From: Dirofilaria immitis
Lineage: Eukaryota > Nematoda > Chromadorea > Rhabditida > Onchocercidae
Direction of reading: 5' to 3'
Assembly: GCA_024305405.1 (NCBI GenBank)
Contig: JAKNDB010000068.1
Span: 6,625,501-6,689,500 of the forward strand
Length of the DNA: 64,000 bases
Positions 37,427 to 50,500 of this stretch are shown in pieces. The translations under genes and the position numbers were made by a program. Position 1 is the first letter of the stretch. Each line of letters opens with the position of its first letter. The notes below the pieces were generated by a model. The model saw only the letters and a program-made list of their open reading frames with translations, did no database searches and was not told the origin of the DNA.

Positions 37427-40400
37427 AATACTAAAGCTTTTATCGATTTTTATTGCATATGCTTGTGTTTTTCACTTAATTTCAAAAAATTGGATTTTTT
37501 CCGTTTTAAAAATTAAGCATCTTTATCATGTTATGCCGAGTAAAACGTACTGGTTTGTTTAATTTCTACACTATTGTCATTCATTTCAGCAAAACGAAAT
37601 CGTCTTTCATTCCATTTCAAAATTTTTGTGTCTCATCTTCGATTTTCCTCTTTCCCTTTCCCTTCTCTTTCGAATTTTATGAATTGCTAAGATATCTGTT
37701 TTATTGATATTTTCTCTTGTTACATATTTTTCTGAGATATTTTCATTAAATCATCACCCTTTAAAGCCCGTACGAGTGATTATACTTTCTTGACTTGAAC
37801 TCTTACGTTACAACATTGTTTAACTCGATCATTATTCTGTAGAATTGTTCTTCTGTTCGGAATAATATATATAAGTCTGATGATATTTGGCGATAATAAT
37901 AGGATCTGTTCAATTTCACTAGCATTATCAGACATTGCTTTTGTTTTTTCTTTTTTTTTTAAATGAACTATCGCCATCGTGTTATTGCGGAAGGAGCTCT
38001 TTGCTAAGCGCCCTTATCACCATAACAACAGTATGGAGTGTTTAACTTATTACTCAATTTGATGGTGGAGGTTTCTTTAAGGCACCTGAAAGTGTTGCGC
38101 AAAGTTAGCAACTTAAATAAATGCGGGTGGCGATCGTTAGTCAGGACCAGCTAATTGAATCCATAAACAAATTTACTTATGCAGTGAATTTAGAGCATAA
38201 TTTTGTGGCATTTCTGCAATGACTTGTTTATCGACGAATTCGGAAACTTCTTTCCTAAATAACTTGGTTATCAGAGATTCTTATGTTTGCAGTACAGTAG
38301 TTTAGTTTTGTGGTTTTCTTCCAATATGGTGAATTTTATTTCGCAAATTTTTGTGCAAGGTCGTCGGGCTTCCAGTTTACTAATCATAGTGTTGACCATT
38401 GAGATGCTTTTCTGTGGTAGATGATTTGTATTGTGTCTAAATATTAGAAAGTGCCATAGACACTATTTGTCGGCGAAAGCCGAAACATGTAAATAGTTGT
38501 AGAAATAGAGTTATATGGATAGAAATGTAAAAAGGACACTGGTACGCCAAGGTATAAAATCAACGCGTTTAGGGCCGACAAACCGAAGGATGTGATGTAT
38601 AAGCGAGGGATCGTGGTTTAATTATCCAAATTTAAAGGATAGATCGACGGCGACTCGACGGTCAAGCGGGACCAGCTAGTCGACGACAACTCAAATTCTA
38701 TTCGGTGGTTCGAGATTCGAGGAGCAGTTTGTGACGACAATCCGACGTAATAGGAGCCGCGATTTAGAAGCCGAGAAACAGCAGTGGCGGTACGAGAGAA
38801 CGACAGACCCGAAAGGATATGATCCACTACCCACGTTTTTCCCTAACACCATTTTCCGATTAGAAGATTGAAATTGACCATGAACCCACAGTATACTATC
38901 ACGAAGCCAGGCAAGCTTTATGACAAAGCATTATGTCCATGCTTCCATTTATGTTAGCTAGATGGAATTCATAACATTTTACCCATGAAGGATGCAGAAA
39001 AGGTTTGGAAGATAGAATGCATAACCTAAATTTGTAGCTCAGTTCATTTGCTATGAATTCTAATTACAGTCGAACTTGAACAGAACCGTTTCTTCAATTT
39101 ATTCGGGAATTTAAAATTACAAATTAATGTGGACATCAACAATGTATTACAGTAAAATGATACAAATGAATACTGGAAGGTTTGAGGACGAGATGCGTTT
39201 AAAAAAATGTGCTGTTTGATCCTAATATATTTTCCTTATTAAACATTCGGCCGAAAGACTCGAAACAACGTGTCGAACGGTGAATTCAAGTACAACCAGA
39301 TGCTTCGATTGGTGTGCTCGGAACCGGTATTTCATATCGATGTATTATTTATGAATAATCTAGGATATGAATCTGTAAACCTGTACAAAACAATACAAAC
39401 AAAGAACGTAAATTTCAATTCCAACGAAATATGAATTTTCACAACAATTCGGTCAAAGGTCTTTGAGGATCTGGTCTGAAGTTTCGGAAACCAGATGTCA
39501 GCATAAAATAGGCAATTTTATGTATTTGAAATGGAAATAAAATCTGGAATCATTTGGGAGAGGCAACGGAATTTGAATGCCAAACACAACTTCGGTTAGG
39601 TCTTTGGAGACAGAAATGGTATGAACAAATGACGGACAAATGAATCGAATAACAAACAATATAAGGTCGGGAAATACACATTTCATATCTTTTTAAGGTT
39701 TAGCATCAAGCATAACAAGACACGTGACTGTGCAGGAACCGCAACGTGGTGTGAAAAATGGGACGTAAAAGAGACATGCAAATGACGGACAATAGACTTT
39801 AGTAATGAGCGAACCTGGACAATAACGAACACATTAATTTAAAACTAAATTCATTCATGCAAAGAAGGCATTTTCAAAATATTTGTAATAATAAAAGTAA
39901 GCATCGAGTGGTAAAAATTCAACAATCAATGATACATACTGTTATTCTGCTAACAACAAGTATAAAATTACCTATGCAAATAAGAATTTATAGAAAAAGT
40001 GGTATTAGATGAACAAGGATTAATAAAAATCTGATTAACAAGTCAACAAAAGTTAGTAAATATTTAGGTAATAAAACAATAAAGCGAATAAGGATCAATG
40101 AGCGTACACATACAAAGCAACAATATTAGCAAGCTGTCAACGAGATGAAGCACTGCTGAATTTCTGTAAGCAAGTGATGAAACAAAATGCATCTATGAAT
40201 TATTCATTATCAATAACATGATGATAACAAATAGTAAGTAACAGAAGATGTCCCAAACTTCTTAAACCTTCATTTGTTCGTGAAATTAAAGATTTAAACC
40301 ATAACAATAATCAACATTAGAATGCTTCATGAATTGAGGGATGAAGCTTTCAAAATATTTTTCAGTAAATACCTGAGCACTGAGTAAGGGATATGGGAAC

Positions 40401-41573
40401 CTGGAATGGTTGACATTGAAGGACTAATAATAATAACTATAACAGCTGAAATTTTAGACTTGAAATCTGAGGCCTAGAAATAAATTGTGTAACAGGTTTT
40501 CTCTCATTTCAGGATTATTTCTAAGCAGAAATTTAGACATGAAATTCATTTAAAATTTTTAAAGATTTTGAAAATGATGCCTTAAAACAAGAATCAAATT
40601 AATTTTTCTATAAGCTTAACCCTTTAAAGCCGAAAAAGATGAAAAACCAATATTAAAGCATAACTGCACAGGACCAAGACCGAATAGAAAAAGAAATATT
40701 ATTTACAAAAGCTTAAAATGATGATAACACAAGCACTGATGTTCTCCAAAATAACTGAGATCAGATGTGCTGTTTATTACCAGTAAGATGGCGTTAAATA
40801 ATCGGTTATGCCACCAACAACTGGTAATAATGAACAATACAGATTTTGCATAAGTGCGAACAAATCAAAATATTTCTTCCTATGATATAATCTCTGACAA
40901 GCATTACTAGCAAGAATAGATTTTATATCAAACTCAAAGTTATTCGCAACATGAAACTACAGGAAACTCAGATTTTGACATGCTACACATAAATACTGAT
41001 TAGAAGATCTTCATTGAAAAATCCTCTATCAGACTTACTTTTTGAAACAAAAGTCCCAATAATTTTTAACTTCATAGATATAACCAATTCAATTTATTAA
41101 AACAGGGAATAAAAAGATAAGAACATGGAATTCAACAAAACTGAATGACAATGGATCTGAAGGCATCATGGATGTTTTTGCTGTTTCAAATCCAGATGTT
41201 AAAACACGTATTAAACATACCATACGTTAAAATTATTTTAGTATTCAGGAAAAAGCTCGACAAATGGCTTTAATATTTGGCTCCAAAGAAGGATCAAGAT
41301 GCTAATCGTTTAACCACTCATTAATTCCAGCTACCAATCAAGCTACTTATCGGGAAACTGGATGCATATCATCTTGCAATGAACATATTCAGTAGGCTGT
41401 GTCAGAATGAAAATATCATACCTAGTTGACACAGTAGATCCCTTCATTTTCGATTTGCTATCTCTGACTCCTCGATCTATTCATACTTGCTTAAGTCAGA
41501 GAATCTAGATCACTCATGATTGTTGTTCGCTACTCTTGCTGGTGTGTTACTGGTGACGATGATGATAACGGTG
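37427..41573. other. Intergenic between convergent DBF4 and BAZ2-like genes
   Basis: About 4.1 kb between the two stop codons, containing both 3' UTRs. The part from about 38280 to 39800 is less AT-rich than its surroundings and has an LTR-like character (separate entry). No open frame with domain support was found on either strand. Confidence 0.55.
38280..38860 (+). mobile_element. Possible LTR-retrotransposon remnant, non-coding
   Basis: A locally CG-rich block in otherwise AT-rich DNA. It has a TATAAAA box (about 38552-38558), CGA-rich leader-like sequence (CGACGGCGACTCGACGG at 38646-38662) and TGGTTCGAGATTCGAGG at 38703-38719, which could be read as a tRNA-complementary primer-binding site. 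A stem with GAAA loop, TCGGC-GAAA-GCCGA, lies at 38470-38483 inside an outer ACTATTT/AAATAGT pairing. No gag, protease or reverse-transcriptase motif and no second copy of an LTR was seen, so the call rests on composition and layout only. A decayed gene or unusual UTR is possible. Confidence 0.25.
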
Positions 41574-44500
41574 TTACCGAATGTACCAAACGTGGATTTT
41601 TAGGCGTTTTAAACGTTTCGAGTAATTGTATCGCAATTGTTTCCAACGTTTCAGATAAAATTTATGTAGTGCTACTCCAGACTGACCAATCGGTGATTCG
41701 TCCTCGTTAAAAGTTCGACAATTTTCGAAAATTTGTTCCAAATCTTCGATAAAACTTTCCTGCGTCAAGTACCTGAAACTAGGAGAAATGTAAGAAATAT
41801 AAAATATAATACTGTCCAAAGAAGATCCTATATTTCTTCCCTGACTTTAGTCTTTGTATTGCTTTCCTTTTTAAATGATCATATATAGTCTGTCATTCTC
41901 AAGAATATTTTGAAAATAAGAATATATTTCCGACTCCCCAAAGAAATTAGTGAAAATATATAACAAGTTTAAACTTAAGCATGAACAAATAACTAACTTG
42001 TTACTTTCAACATTCATTCGTATTTGATTCAAATCCATTGGTCTTTTAATAACTTTTCTATAAAATGGTACTTCTTTGGTATCGACAGGATACTGAAACG
42101 GTCCTGATTCAGGTTTCGCCCATAGTTCATCCAACATCGTGCTATAATACTATCGTTTTTAGACACAAAATCACTGTGATGACTGGATGTGATACAAAAT
42201 GCATGGATTAATTTCAAAGATCATCTTATTTTAGCCGTCTATAAATGCATTTTAAACTAAGAATTAGAATTTAGAGCACGGAATATTATGAACACACTTG
42301 AAAAGATTTTTCATCATATCTAGAGGGAAATCATAGTCGGCCGGTGTCATTCTTCGCCTGTGTCGTGGAGCTTCCTGACGTCCGCTTGCATCCTCTTGTA
42401 CGCAACTAGTTTGCTTTTCTTGACCTTCCTGTTGAGCAAGCGCTATTTCTACGTCACCATTCAAAAGAGAATTTGCGAGCTCCGCCGAGAAACCATCGGC
42501 CTTAAAATTAGGACCAACTAATCCAAAGAAATCAGAATTCAGATGTACTGGATGAGGAATAAGAGATATTATCTAGTAAATATATCAGAAAATTAAAAGT
42601 AGTATAGAGTAAAACAGGTCGAAGCTTACATTGAGACACCCTGGACAGGTCCACTGTTTAGGATCATTAAATGTTGGTGAACGATCAAAACAAGATGCAT
42701 GGTAACCATTATAACATTTTGAACACATGATAATTGGTTCCAGAGGTTGCGAGTTTGGGCGATTCCATTTTGCACAGAGAAGGCAAAGAACTTTACGACA
42801 GGCTCGCTGAATGCATAAAGGGCAGTACCATTCACCATCTGGGATTGCAGCTATTCGTGGCTGAAAATATTAGTTTGGTAGTTCTACTTTTTCATGTTCC
42901 AGCCCTCATTATTTTTTTTTAAATCTCATTTTTCAAAAGAAAATTTTCAAAAATTCCACAACTTACACGGAAACAATACATATGGTAACCCATATCACAA
43001 GCGTCACAAAGCAGTAGCTGACTTTCATTTTCACTCGTCCGACAAATCTGGCAACTTGCTTTCATTATCGATTTTTCCCATGCAATAGCTGAATCAAAGC
43101 CTGCAATTTGTTGATTTACGCATCGAAACCCAAATTGAATTCACTAGTTGAAAATGAAACATAAAGTTATGGCATTGAGGATGAAATGTGCTTTTATCTT
43201 ACATTCCTTGATTTCCTAATCTGCTGATTCGAGCTACGCTGCTGAACTATTCTTTTACGAATGCTGATTGTTCGCCGAAAATAATTTGAATGACTGCATA
43301 TCATTTGTATATTTTATTATGATAAATAAGTATAATGAAAAATAACTAGAAAAACATGAATATGGCAAACCGAAAAATAAAACAATATTTACTAAAGCTA
43401 ACCTGTAATGCAAACATAATTTGTCCACCGGTTCTAGCCCTCTGAACATAATCACGCCAACGTTGCAAAAGCTCAGTATTGCCACTTTCATCGACTGTAA
43501 TACCGGTGCCATCAAACGGACAATTGGAATTAACTGAATCACTGGCTTCCGACTGCGCTTCACTAGCATCCACGATGCTATTCGTGTCTGCACTACCATC
43601 ATTTTGATTATTATGCTGTTGAGCGCGCAGAATTTTCTCCGCTGGTATTGTAGAACTGAAGTTTAAATTTAATAAATTCTTTAGGAAACACAAATGATAT
43701 GAAATAAAGTAAGAAAAGTACCTCACTATATCAAACATGTAGGGATGTTCATAATTAACAGTTCTCATTTCTTGAAATTTTCAGAACTGTTAATTATGAA
43801 TATCCCTACATATATGAAGTTTAAAAATCGATCAATATAAAACAAAGTAAACAAACAAACTAATAAACAATAAAATTAGCAGATAAATGACAAGTACAAA
43901 TACATTATCTACCGAATGAAATTGAACTTTCCACTCACAATACTGGCAACAGTTAAGTAATAATTAAAATGTGAAATATCCATCAATTCAAAATATATCG
44001 ATAAAGGTAGACAGAAATTAACGGTGTGATTAGGATATAAAATCTTTTTATGCGATTTGAATAAAAGATATAAATCATATCTTTTTTAGTTACTAGGAAA
44101 TTTACCTTGACGAAAGACTGCTGACTTTCTTTAGAAATACGGAATTAATGAAAAATCTTACCCTGCATAGTATCGATGAAGCAAATATCGACGTTCAATA
44201 CTTTTTCGACTTCCAAAATCCGCTCTTTGAGCGCCTTGAAATCATCCCATTCAAACAGTGGACGCTCGTCATCAACTTTCGCCTCATCATTCAATACATA
44301 ACCATCGTCCAAAGTCCAAGCATCTATACTGTCTTCACTTTCCGTATCATCATCACGATTATCTCCAGTTGGAAACATTGGCTGAAAGAACTTGAAAAGC
44401 TTTTTCATCTAATGCTATCCAATTCAGCCCTAAAATTTTCAAGTAGCTGAATTCATTATTTTTCTGACTAATCAGTAATAATAAATCGAAAATTTTACCC

Positions 44501-47500
44501 AAAATATATAAGTAAAAAAATCAGTATCGAGCTCAAAAAATTATTTACTCGACAATGAACATTAGCGGCGACAACTTTCTGTTCAAACGATGAAATGAGA
44601 GCAGCAAGTCGTATTATCATTGCTTTGTTAATTTCGTTGTTTGTTAACGGTCGACTTATACATTCCAGCTTTACTAAAATTTAGTAAAATGCTGAAGAAA
44701 CAGAACAGAGAGTTGGCAGATATAAGAAATATATCTGTTCGTCAAAAAAGCGAAGAAATCAAAATACATTGGGAGAATGATTCTACAATCGACGAGTTTT
44801 AAAATTTTCTTTTTTAGGAAAGATTACTGTTTAGATCCTTGTAATAAATTTTTAACACTTCATCGTAACGTAAAAAACGGCAGATGAGGTATGAAGTAGA
44901 GATGTGAAGTATGACAAAAAATACCATTAAGTCTATAATTAAACTGTGCCACATAGATTAGAAAAAATGCATTCCTTATTTCCAAATTCTCAGCTTTGGG
45001 GTGTATTTGATAGGACCGCCTGATGGTACTATCACATCAGTCTGTTAAATTCGCTTCTAACGTATTTTCATGACGGATAGAATTATTAATAATTGGATAT
45101 TTGAAATGTTAATATTGTAACTCAGGTAATTTATTTTTGACGAATGACGATAAAAATTATATTTGAGAGCAATATCAAGTAAATCTTGTAGAGATAATCA
45201 TACTTACAATGAATGCTGGGGTTGAACGTGAAATTATCTTTAATAAGCAAGCGATGTAGTACCCGTTCTCGTATACCTCGACCATGAAATGCACCCCGCA
45301 ATTGCTCCATCAGTTTTCCGTTTGATATCATCCACCACCCACGTTTGCACTTGTTATCCAGTCTACGCAGACGTACTAAAAAAATAATTTTAAAAATGTG
45401 GGTTTCAACAAAATTAAGTTAAAACGTAAATGAACATGAGCTTGAAAAGAAGAATGTAGTCTAAATTTAATCTTATTGAATCCTTGTAATATAATGAGTC
45501 GAATATACCCTTTTTTCCTCTGTCTGGGCGTTCTTCATTGCCGCATAAAGTATCCAGAATATCTTCCAAACATGCAATAACATCTGGGTCGACAAAACTT
45601 TGCGGATTCTCTGTAAAAAAAAACGAAAATACAAGAGTGATTTCATATTTTTATAAATTACGTAAGAACCAACTATTCAGTTGATCACTAAATTAAATAG
45701 TAAGCAACCAGTAATGGACGGCGGGTCCTGTCGACAAGTAACATCCACATTAACAGCTGGATTATGAAGACCGGAAGAAGCAATGCTTTCCACCAGAGGT
45801 ACACCAAGTCGTGGTAAAACCCAGTAGAACCGATGAAAACGATCCTGCAAATTTTTAACAATGAAAATCTTTAAAATCTCAATATCGCAATAATGCATTC
45901 GAAATCTTTGTGCTCAGCGCACTATTTATCAAAGCTAGCTGCGTTCTTCATCGATCCACGAGCTAAGTGATCCACCATTATGAGTTAAAACTATCGTACA
46001 ATAAAAAATAAATAAATAACAACATATTAGTTTAGATATGTGATAAAAATAACTGATGATAAAATGAAGGAAGATATGAAGCGAATAGAGTATGTAGTAA
46101 ATAGAGTGGTTAAATACATTCCCTGATATGTGCAAGATTAAGCTACCGCCAAATGAACAAGAAAAGGCGTTTTCATTTTCAAAGCAAAAAAAAGACAAAA
46201 GAAATAAATTCTAACGATATATAGAAATATGTTAAACTGCTGCATTCTGGAAGAATATTTTCCCTTTCTTGAATTCAAACAAAAAAATTAACTGTCTACC
46301 GTACCTGTCCAATAGGTTGAATGCGTACGCGATTGATCAATGTGTTATGCCTTTCACGTAACTCTTCCGCTTCACTATTGAGCTTCCCGATATATTCTTC
46401 TAGTTCATCAACGGTCATTGCCTCCTCCTCAAACAATAAAAGAATAATTATAAATCTTTAATCACGAAGAAACCTAAGCACAAATTAGAAATATATAAGC
46501 ATAAAGAAATAAATTAGAATTGAAATAAGGCTTTTGTGAACGTAAAAATTTCTTAATAAAAAGCAAAAATAACTCTAAGTAATTCAAATTCTATTCCTAT
46601 ATTTTAGAATTTATGAGATTTTGAAACCACTTTCAGCTTCTTACCTCTTCAGTTAAGACATCACACTGACCAAGTCCTGGAGTAAGCGCTTTTAACCGAG
46701 ATGGTTGCAATGCCGGTTCCACTTCTTCTGAAACATCAGAAGGTTCCGAACCAGGAGTACCAGCTCGGCTAGATGAGGCATCATCATCTCTGATATCATG
46801 CCTCAGCTGCAATTTATTATACGAAATCCGAAATCCAAGTTTTATAAATATGTCTAAATTTTTGAATAAATCAAGTTAAGTAAACATGTTTTCCGGAATA
46901 AATGTGAAGATTTTCGTTACAAAAAATCAACAAATTAAAAAATGCGAACAATGAAAGAAAAACATGGATCAGAATATAAATCCTCAATCAAAGCAATTCT
47001 AAACAACGAATAAAAAGTTTTCGCAAATTTTGAAGCGAAGACAATATGTGGAAGATAAAAAAAAGCAGCAATTGTAATTATATGCAAAAAAATCTGAACT
47101 TACTCTTCTTAATGCTGCTCGCTTTCTTGTTTGCATTGCTCGTAAAGCACGTGATTTACCTTCACGTAGCCATTTTCACCTTTCAAACGCGTCATCTCTT
47201 CCATATTTGATTCAATATCACGAACAACGTTGCGGCAGTACAGCAATTCATTACATAAAAAGGCCAAGATTGCAGCTTTTGATTCTGGATCTAAACATTC
47301 GAACGAACAGTATTCCAGTTTGGTACCCAGCTGAAAATAATTAGTCCGGTAAAATGTTATAGATGAAACTTGAATTTTAAATTCAGTGCATTCGATTATA
47401 TGCTGTCAAATTAATCAGAGTTACTTATAAAATACCAAAAATGAAATTTAATATGATGAAAATGCCATTATAGCATAAGCTAATATATACCTTTTTCCTT

Positions 47501-50500
47501 CTTCATCACGTGATAAAAGAAACATTTTTAACAGTTCTGAATAATTCTCTCGATGGACACCCACATCCTTAAGTGCCTGTCCGAGAGGAGTACGCCCGCA
47601 ATTCCTGACGGCAGTCAGGATATTCGAGAACTAGTTGTAGCAAAATTTTAGTGAGTAGCAGGAAACCTTTGAGATAATTCGGATGATTCTGTAGACCTGC
47701 CAGGAACTCATTCAGCGTCGGTATTGCGTTTAAGTCTTAAATTTTACAAAATTCATTCTCTTAAGCATCAATGAACACGCCAAAGTTCTGTCAACTTTTA
47801 ATGTAGTGAAATCTCAGAATCTTGTATAGAACATGCATAATATTTGAAATAACATCTAAATAAGGAGAAGAATTTAAAATACGTGATCAACTTACCAATT
47901 TTTAAAACATGACCGAAATTACGTACAAATTCATCAACCATCAATACATTAGCAAATGCTGACGCGCTAACACTGAGGTTTTTGATAGAATCAAGTGTGG
48001 GCAATTTCTGAAAGCATAAATTCTAAAAAATAAATAGTTGGAAAATATGATTAATGTAGAAATTCAAAATTCAAAATCTTCGGGTTTAAAACTTGAAACA
48101 GGCTATAGAGTTTCAACCCTAGAAGCAATTAAAAAAATTAGTGATTGTACAAACCCGAGCTTCCTCGATTAAAAGGTCATCCGTCGGTAATCGAAGTGCT
48201 TTCAGACGTTCTTCTTGTTTTTCTTCTTCACTGAGTTCTAGTTTTGATAGTTTTACTTCCACAGTTGGAGCAGTAGAAACGGCAAAATTAGTAGTGGCCG
48301 TGGTGGTAGTAACAACATGAGAGGAAGCAACATTATTAATTGTATTAGCAACAGAGCGAGTTGTATTTGGTATCGCTGAAGATGTTGCGTGCCGTGTTGT
48401 TACTGATTCAAGTTGTTCTATCTAAACTTATAAGATACTAATGAGACAATGCATGAGTGAATTGAATTTCAAATGAAAATACAGCCTGATTTAATACGAT
48501 TTATATCGAAAATAGACTGGAATAGAATAAAACTATACTTTAGGTTTCTTGATTTCAGGTTCCACTTCAACTGTTAACTTTCCTTCCACTGTAATACTCG
48601 AAGGCTGTTGTTTTTGTTGTTGTTGTTGATGATGAAATTGACGTTGTTGTTGCTGTTGAACGTGCTGGCCCTAGGACAACAAAAGAAATAAAATTATTAA
48701 AGGAATGAACTAGAAAAACAAATGTTTGGATAAAATAATCAAACAGTTCAATAATACTCAAAACAGGTTCTAAGAATAAATCCAATTCCATATTTTATTT
48801 TCTATCACCAATTCCCAATTTCATGTTTTATTTTCTATCATCAATCATCAAAATCAATGGAAACGTCCATTTATCTTATGTAACACAATACATCTTCTTG
48901 TGATCATGGGTACAGCAGTAGCAACAGCAACAATAATTCAATTTTTTAAATCAGATGCAATATCAGCTTCCAAATCATTTCATTTAATTCATTCCATTTT
49001 CATCTAATGATGTTATCAGTAAATAATGACTTGAGTCAAATGTCCCCTATCGGCTTTTTTGAAGCATCGAAAAGACATCCTGCTGATCTTCAATATTTAC
49101 ACCTACTGTATAACATCATTTCAGCGTACATATCGAGTTCATATAACCATATGTAAAAACAAATGCATTTTAAATCAGTCCTCATGGATTTTTTTGAAAT
49201 TTTTAATTTACAAAAGTTAGGAAAAGGTAAGTTAAGAAACGACAAATTTTCAAAAAAAACTTACAAAGGTAAGTAGCAATTGTGCATACATTTGCTGTTC
49301 TCCCTAGCGTCGTAATAATTGCCGATGCAATTGCTTCAGTGCATTATCTTCAGTCAATTTCAATAAATTCTTATCAGCTGACAGAGCTGCAATAAATTTT
49401 GAGATGAATCATCATAAACTCTTCATATATGAAATGAATTTAGAAACTGCTACATGGAATATGATTGGTATTCGTTTAGATAACTACATGCTTCTTTACA
49501 TTGCTTTTTGAAAACTAATAGTAAAAAGGACGTCACAACTATCAAAAGATTTAATGCTATAAACCTTCCACTAACTATGACACTACGCATCAAAAAGCCA
49601 GAATATCAAACTCTCGAGAAAAATTATTATTTTAGCTCCCAGTCAATTATTTTCATTTTAAAATTACTTTTTAATTTCAATTACTCAATATCTCAAATGA
49701 AACAAAGTTAAAGAACCGTTAAGCTGGAAACTTATACTAACCAATTGTTCCAGAAGGATCAGTTACTCCCGAAGGAAGAGCTGCTTTTACATGAGTACCT
49801 GATGTTCTACGAACAGTATTGGTAGCAGAACAGTTAGCAATTTCTGCCAAAATTCTTTCTTCCGAAACTCTGTCAGGAATCTAAAAGTTAGAAATTGGAA
49901 AACGAAATCTTAATCAAAAAGAATAACAACACAATGCCAGCTCACAATCAATACAATACGCAATGAGTAAAAGAAAAGCAAGAAACAAAGAATGAAATAA
50001 ATGTGCAGAAATAAGAGTCCGCGGCAGAAAGCCGAACCATATTAATTAATTAAACAAAATTATATTTCACCTTCGAACCATCTTCATCATCTTTGAACAG
50101 GATATATTCACCAACAATAACTTTACAGCTAAAACTGAAATTTTCTCTGCTGATGTCCTTGATATTCTTCTTTGTTAGGTACTGAAAAGAATGATGTAAA
50201 ATTTTACCTCAATTTTTCATTTTCATTTGTAGCTTGGGAAATTTTTTTCTAATCAAGTTTGTATCCAGCTTTATATTAGAATAATTTATTCAAATTTTAA
50301 CACATACCCGCGTTACTTCAGCATATGAACCAAGTTTTTTACCACATGGTGCATAGTAAATAACATCACCTCGAACTCCGCTAGCACTGATAGTTCGGAT
50401 ACAAGTCTGACGACGCCAGCTAAAAACAACAACAAAAATAATGTGAATAAAAATCAAAAGCAACCTGTTATTCACGAATAAAAAGAAATATGCATATCAT

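Noticed and set aside
38462..38497. Hammerhead-ribozyme-like arrangement (stem with GAAA and a following GAAAC)
   Set aside because: The CUGANGA core segment is absent upstream of the stem; only the hairpin and an outer 7-bp pairing remain.
42626..42838. Minus-strand frame starting [10 protein letters not shown]
   Set aside because: It is an out-of-frame shadow of the PHD exon, whose true frame carries the cysteine/histidine ligands.
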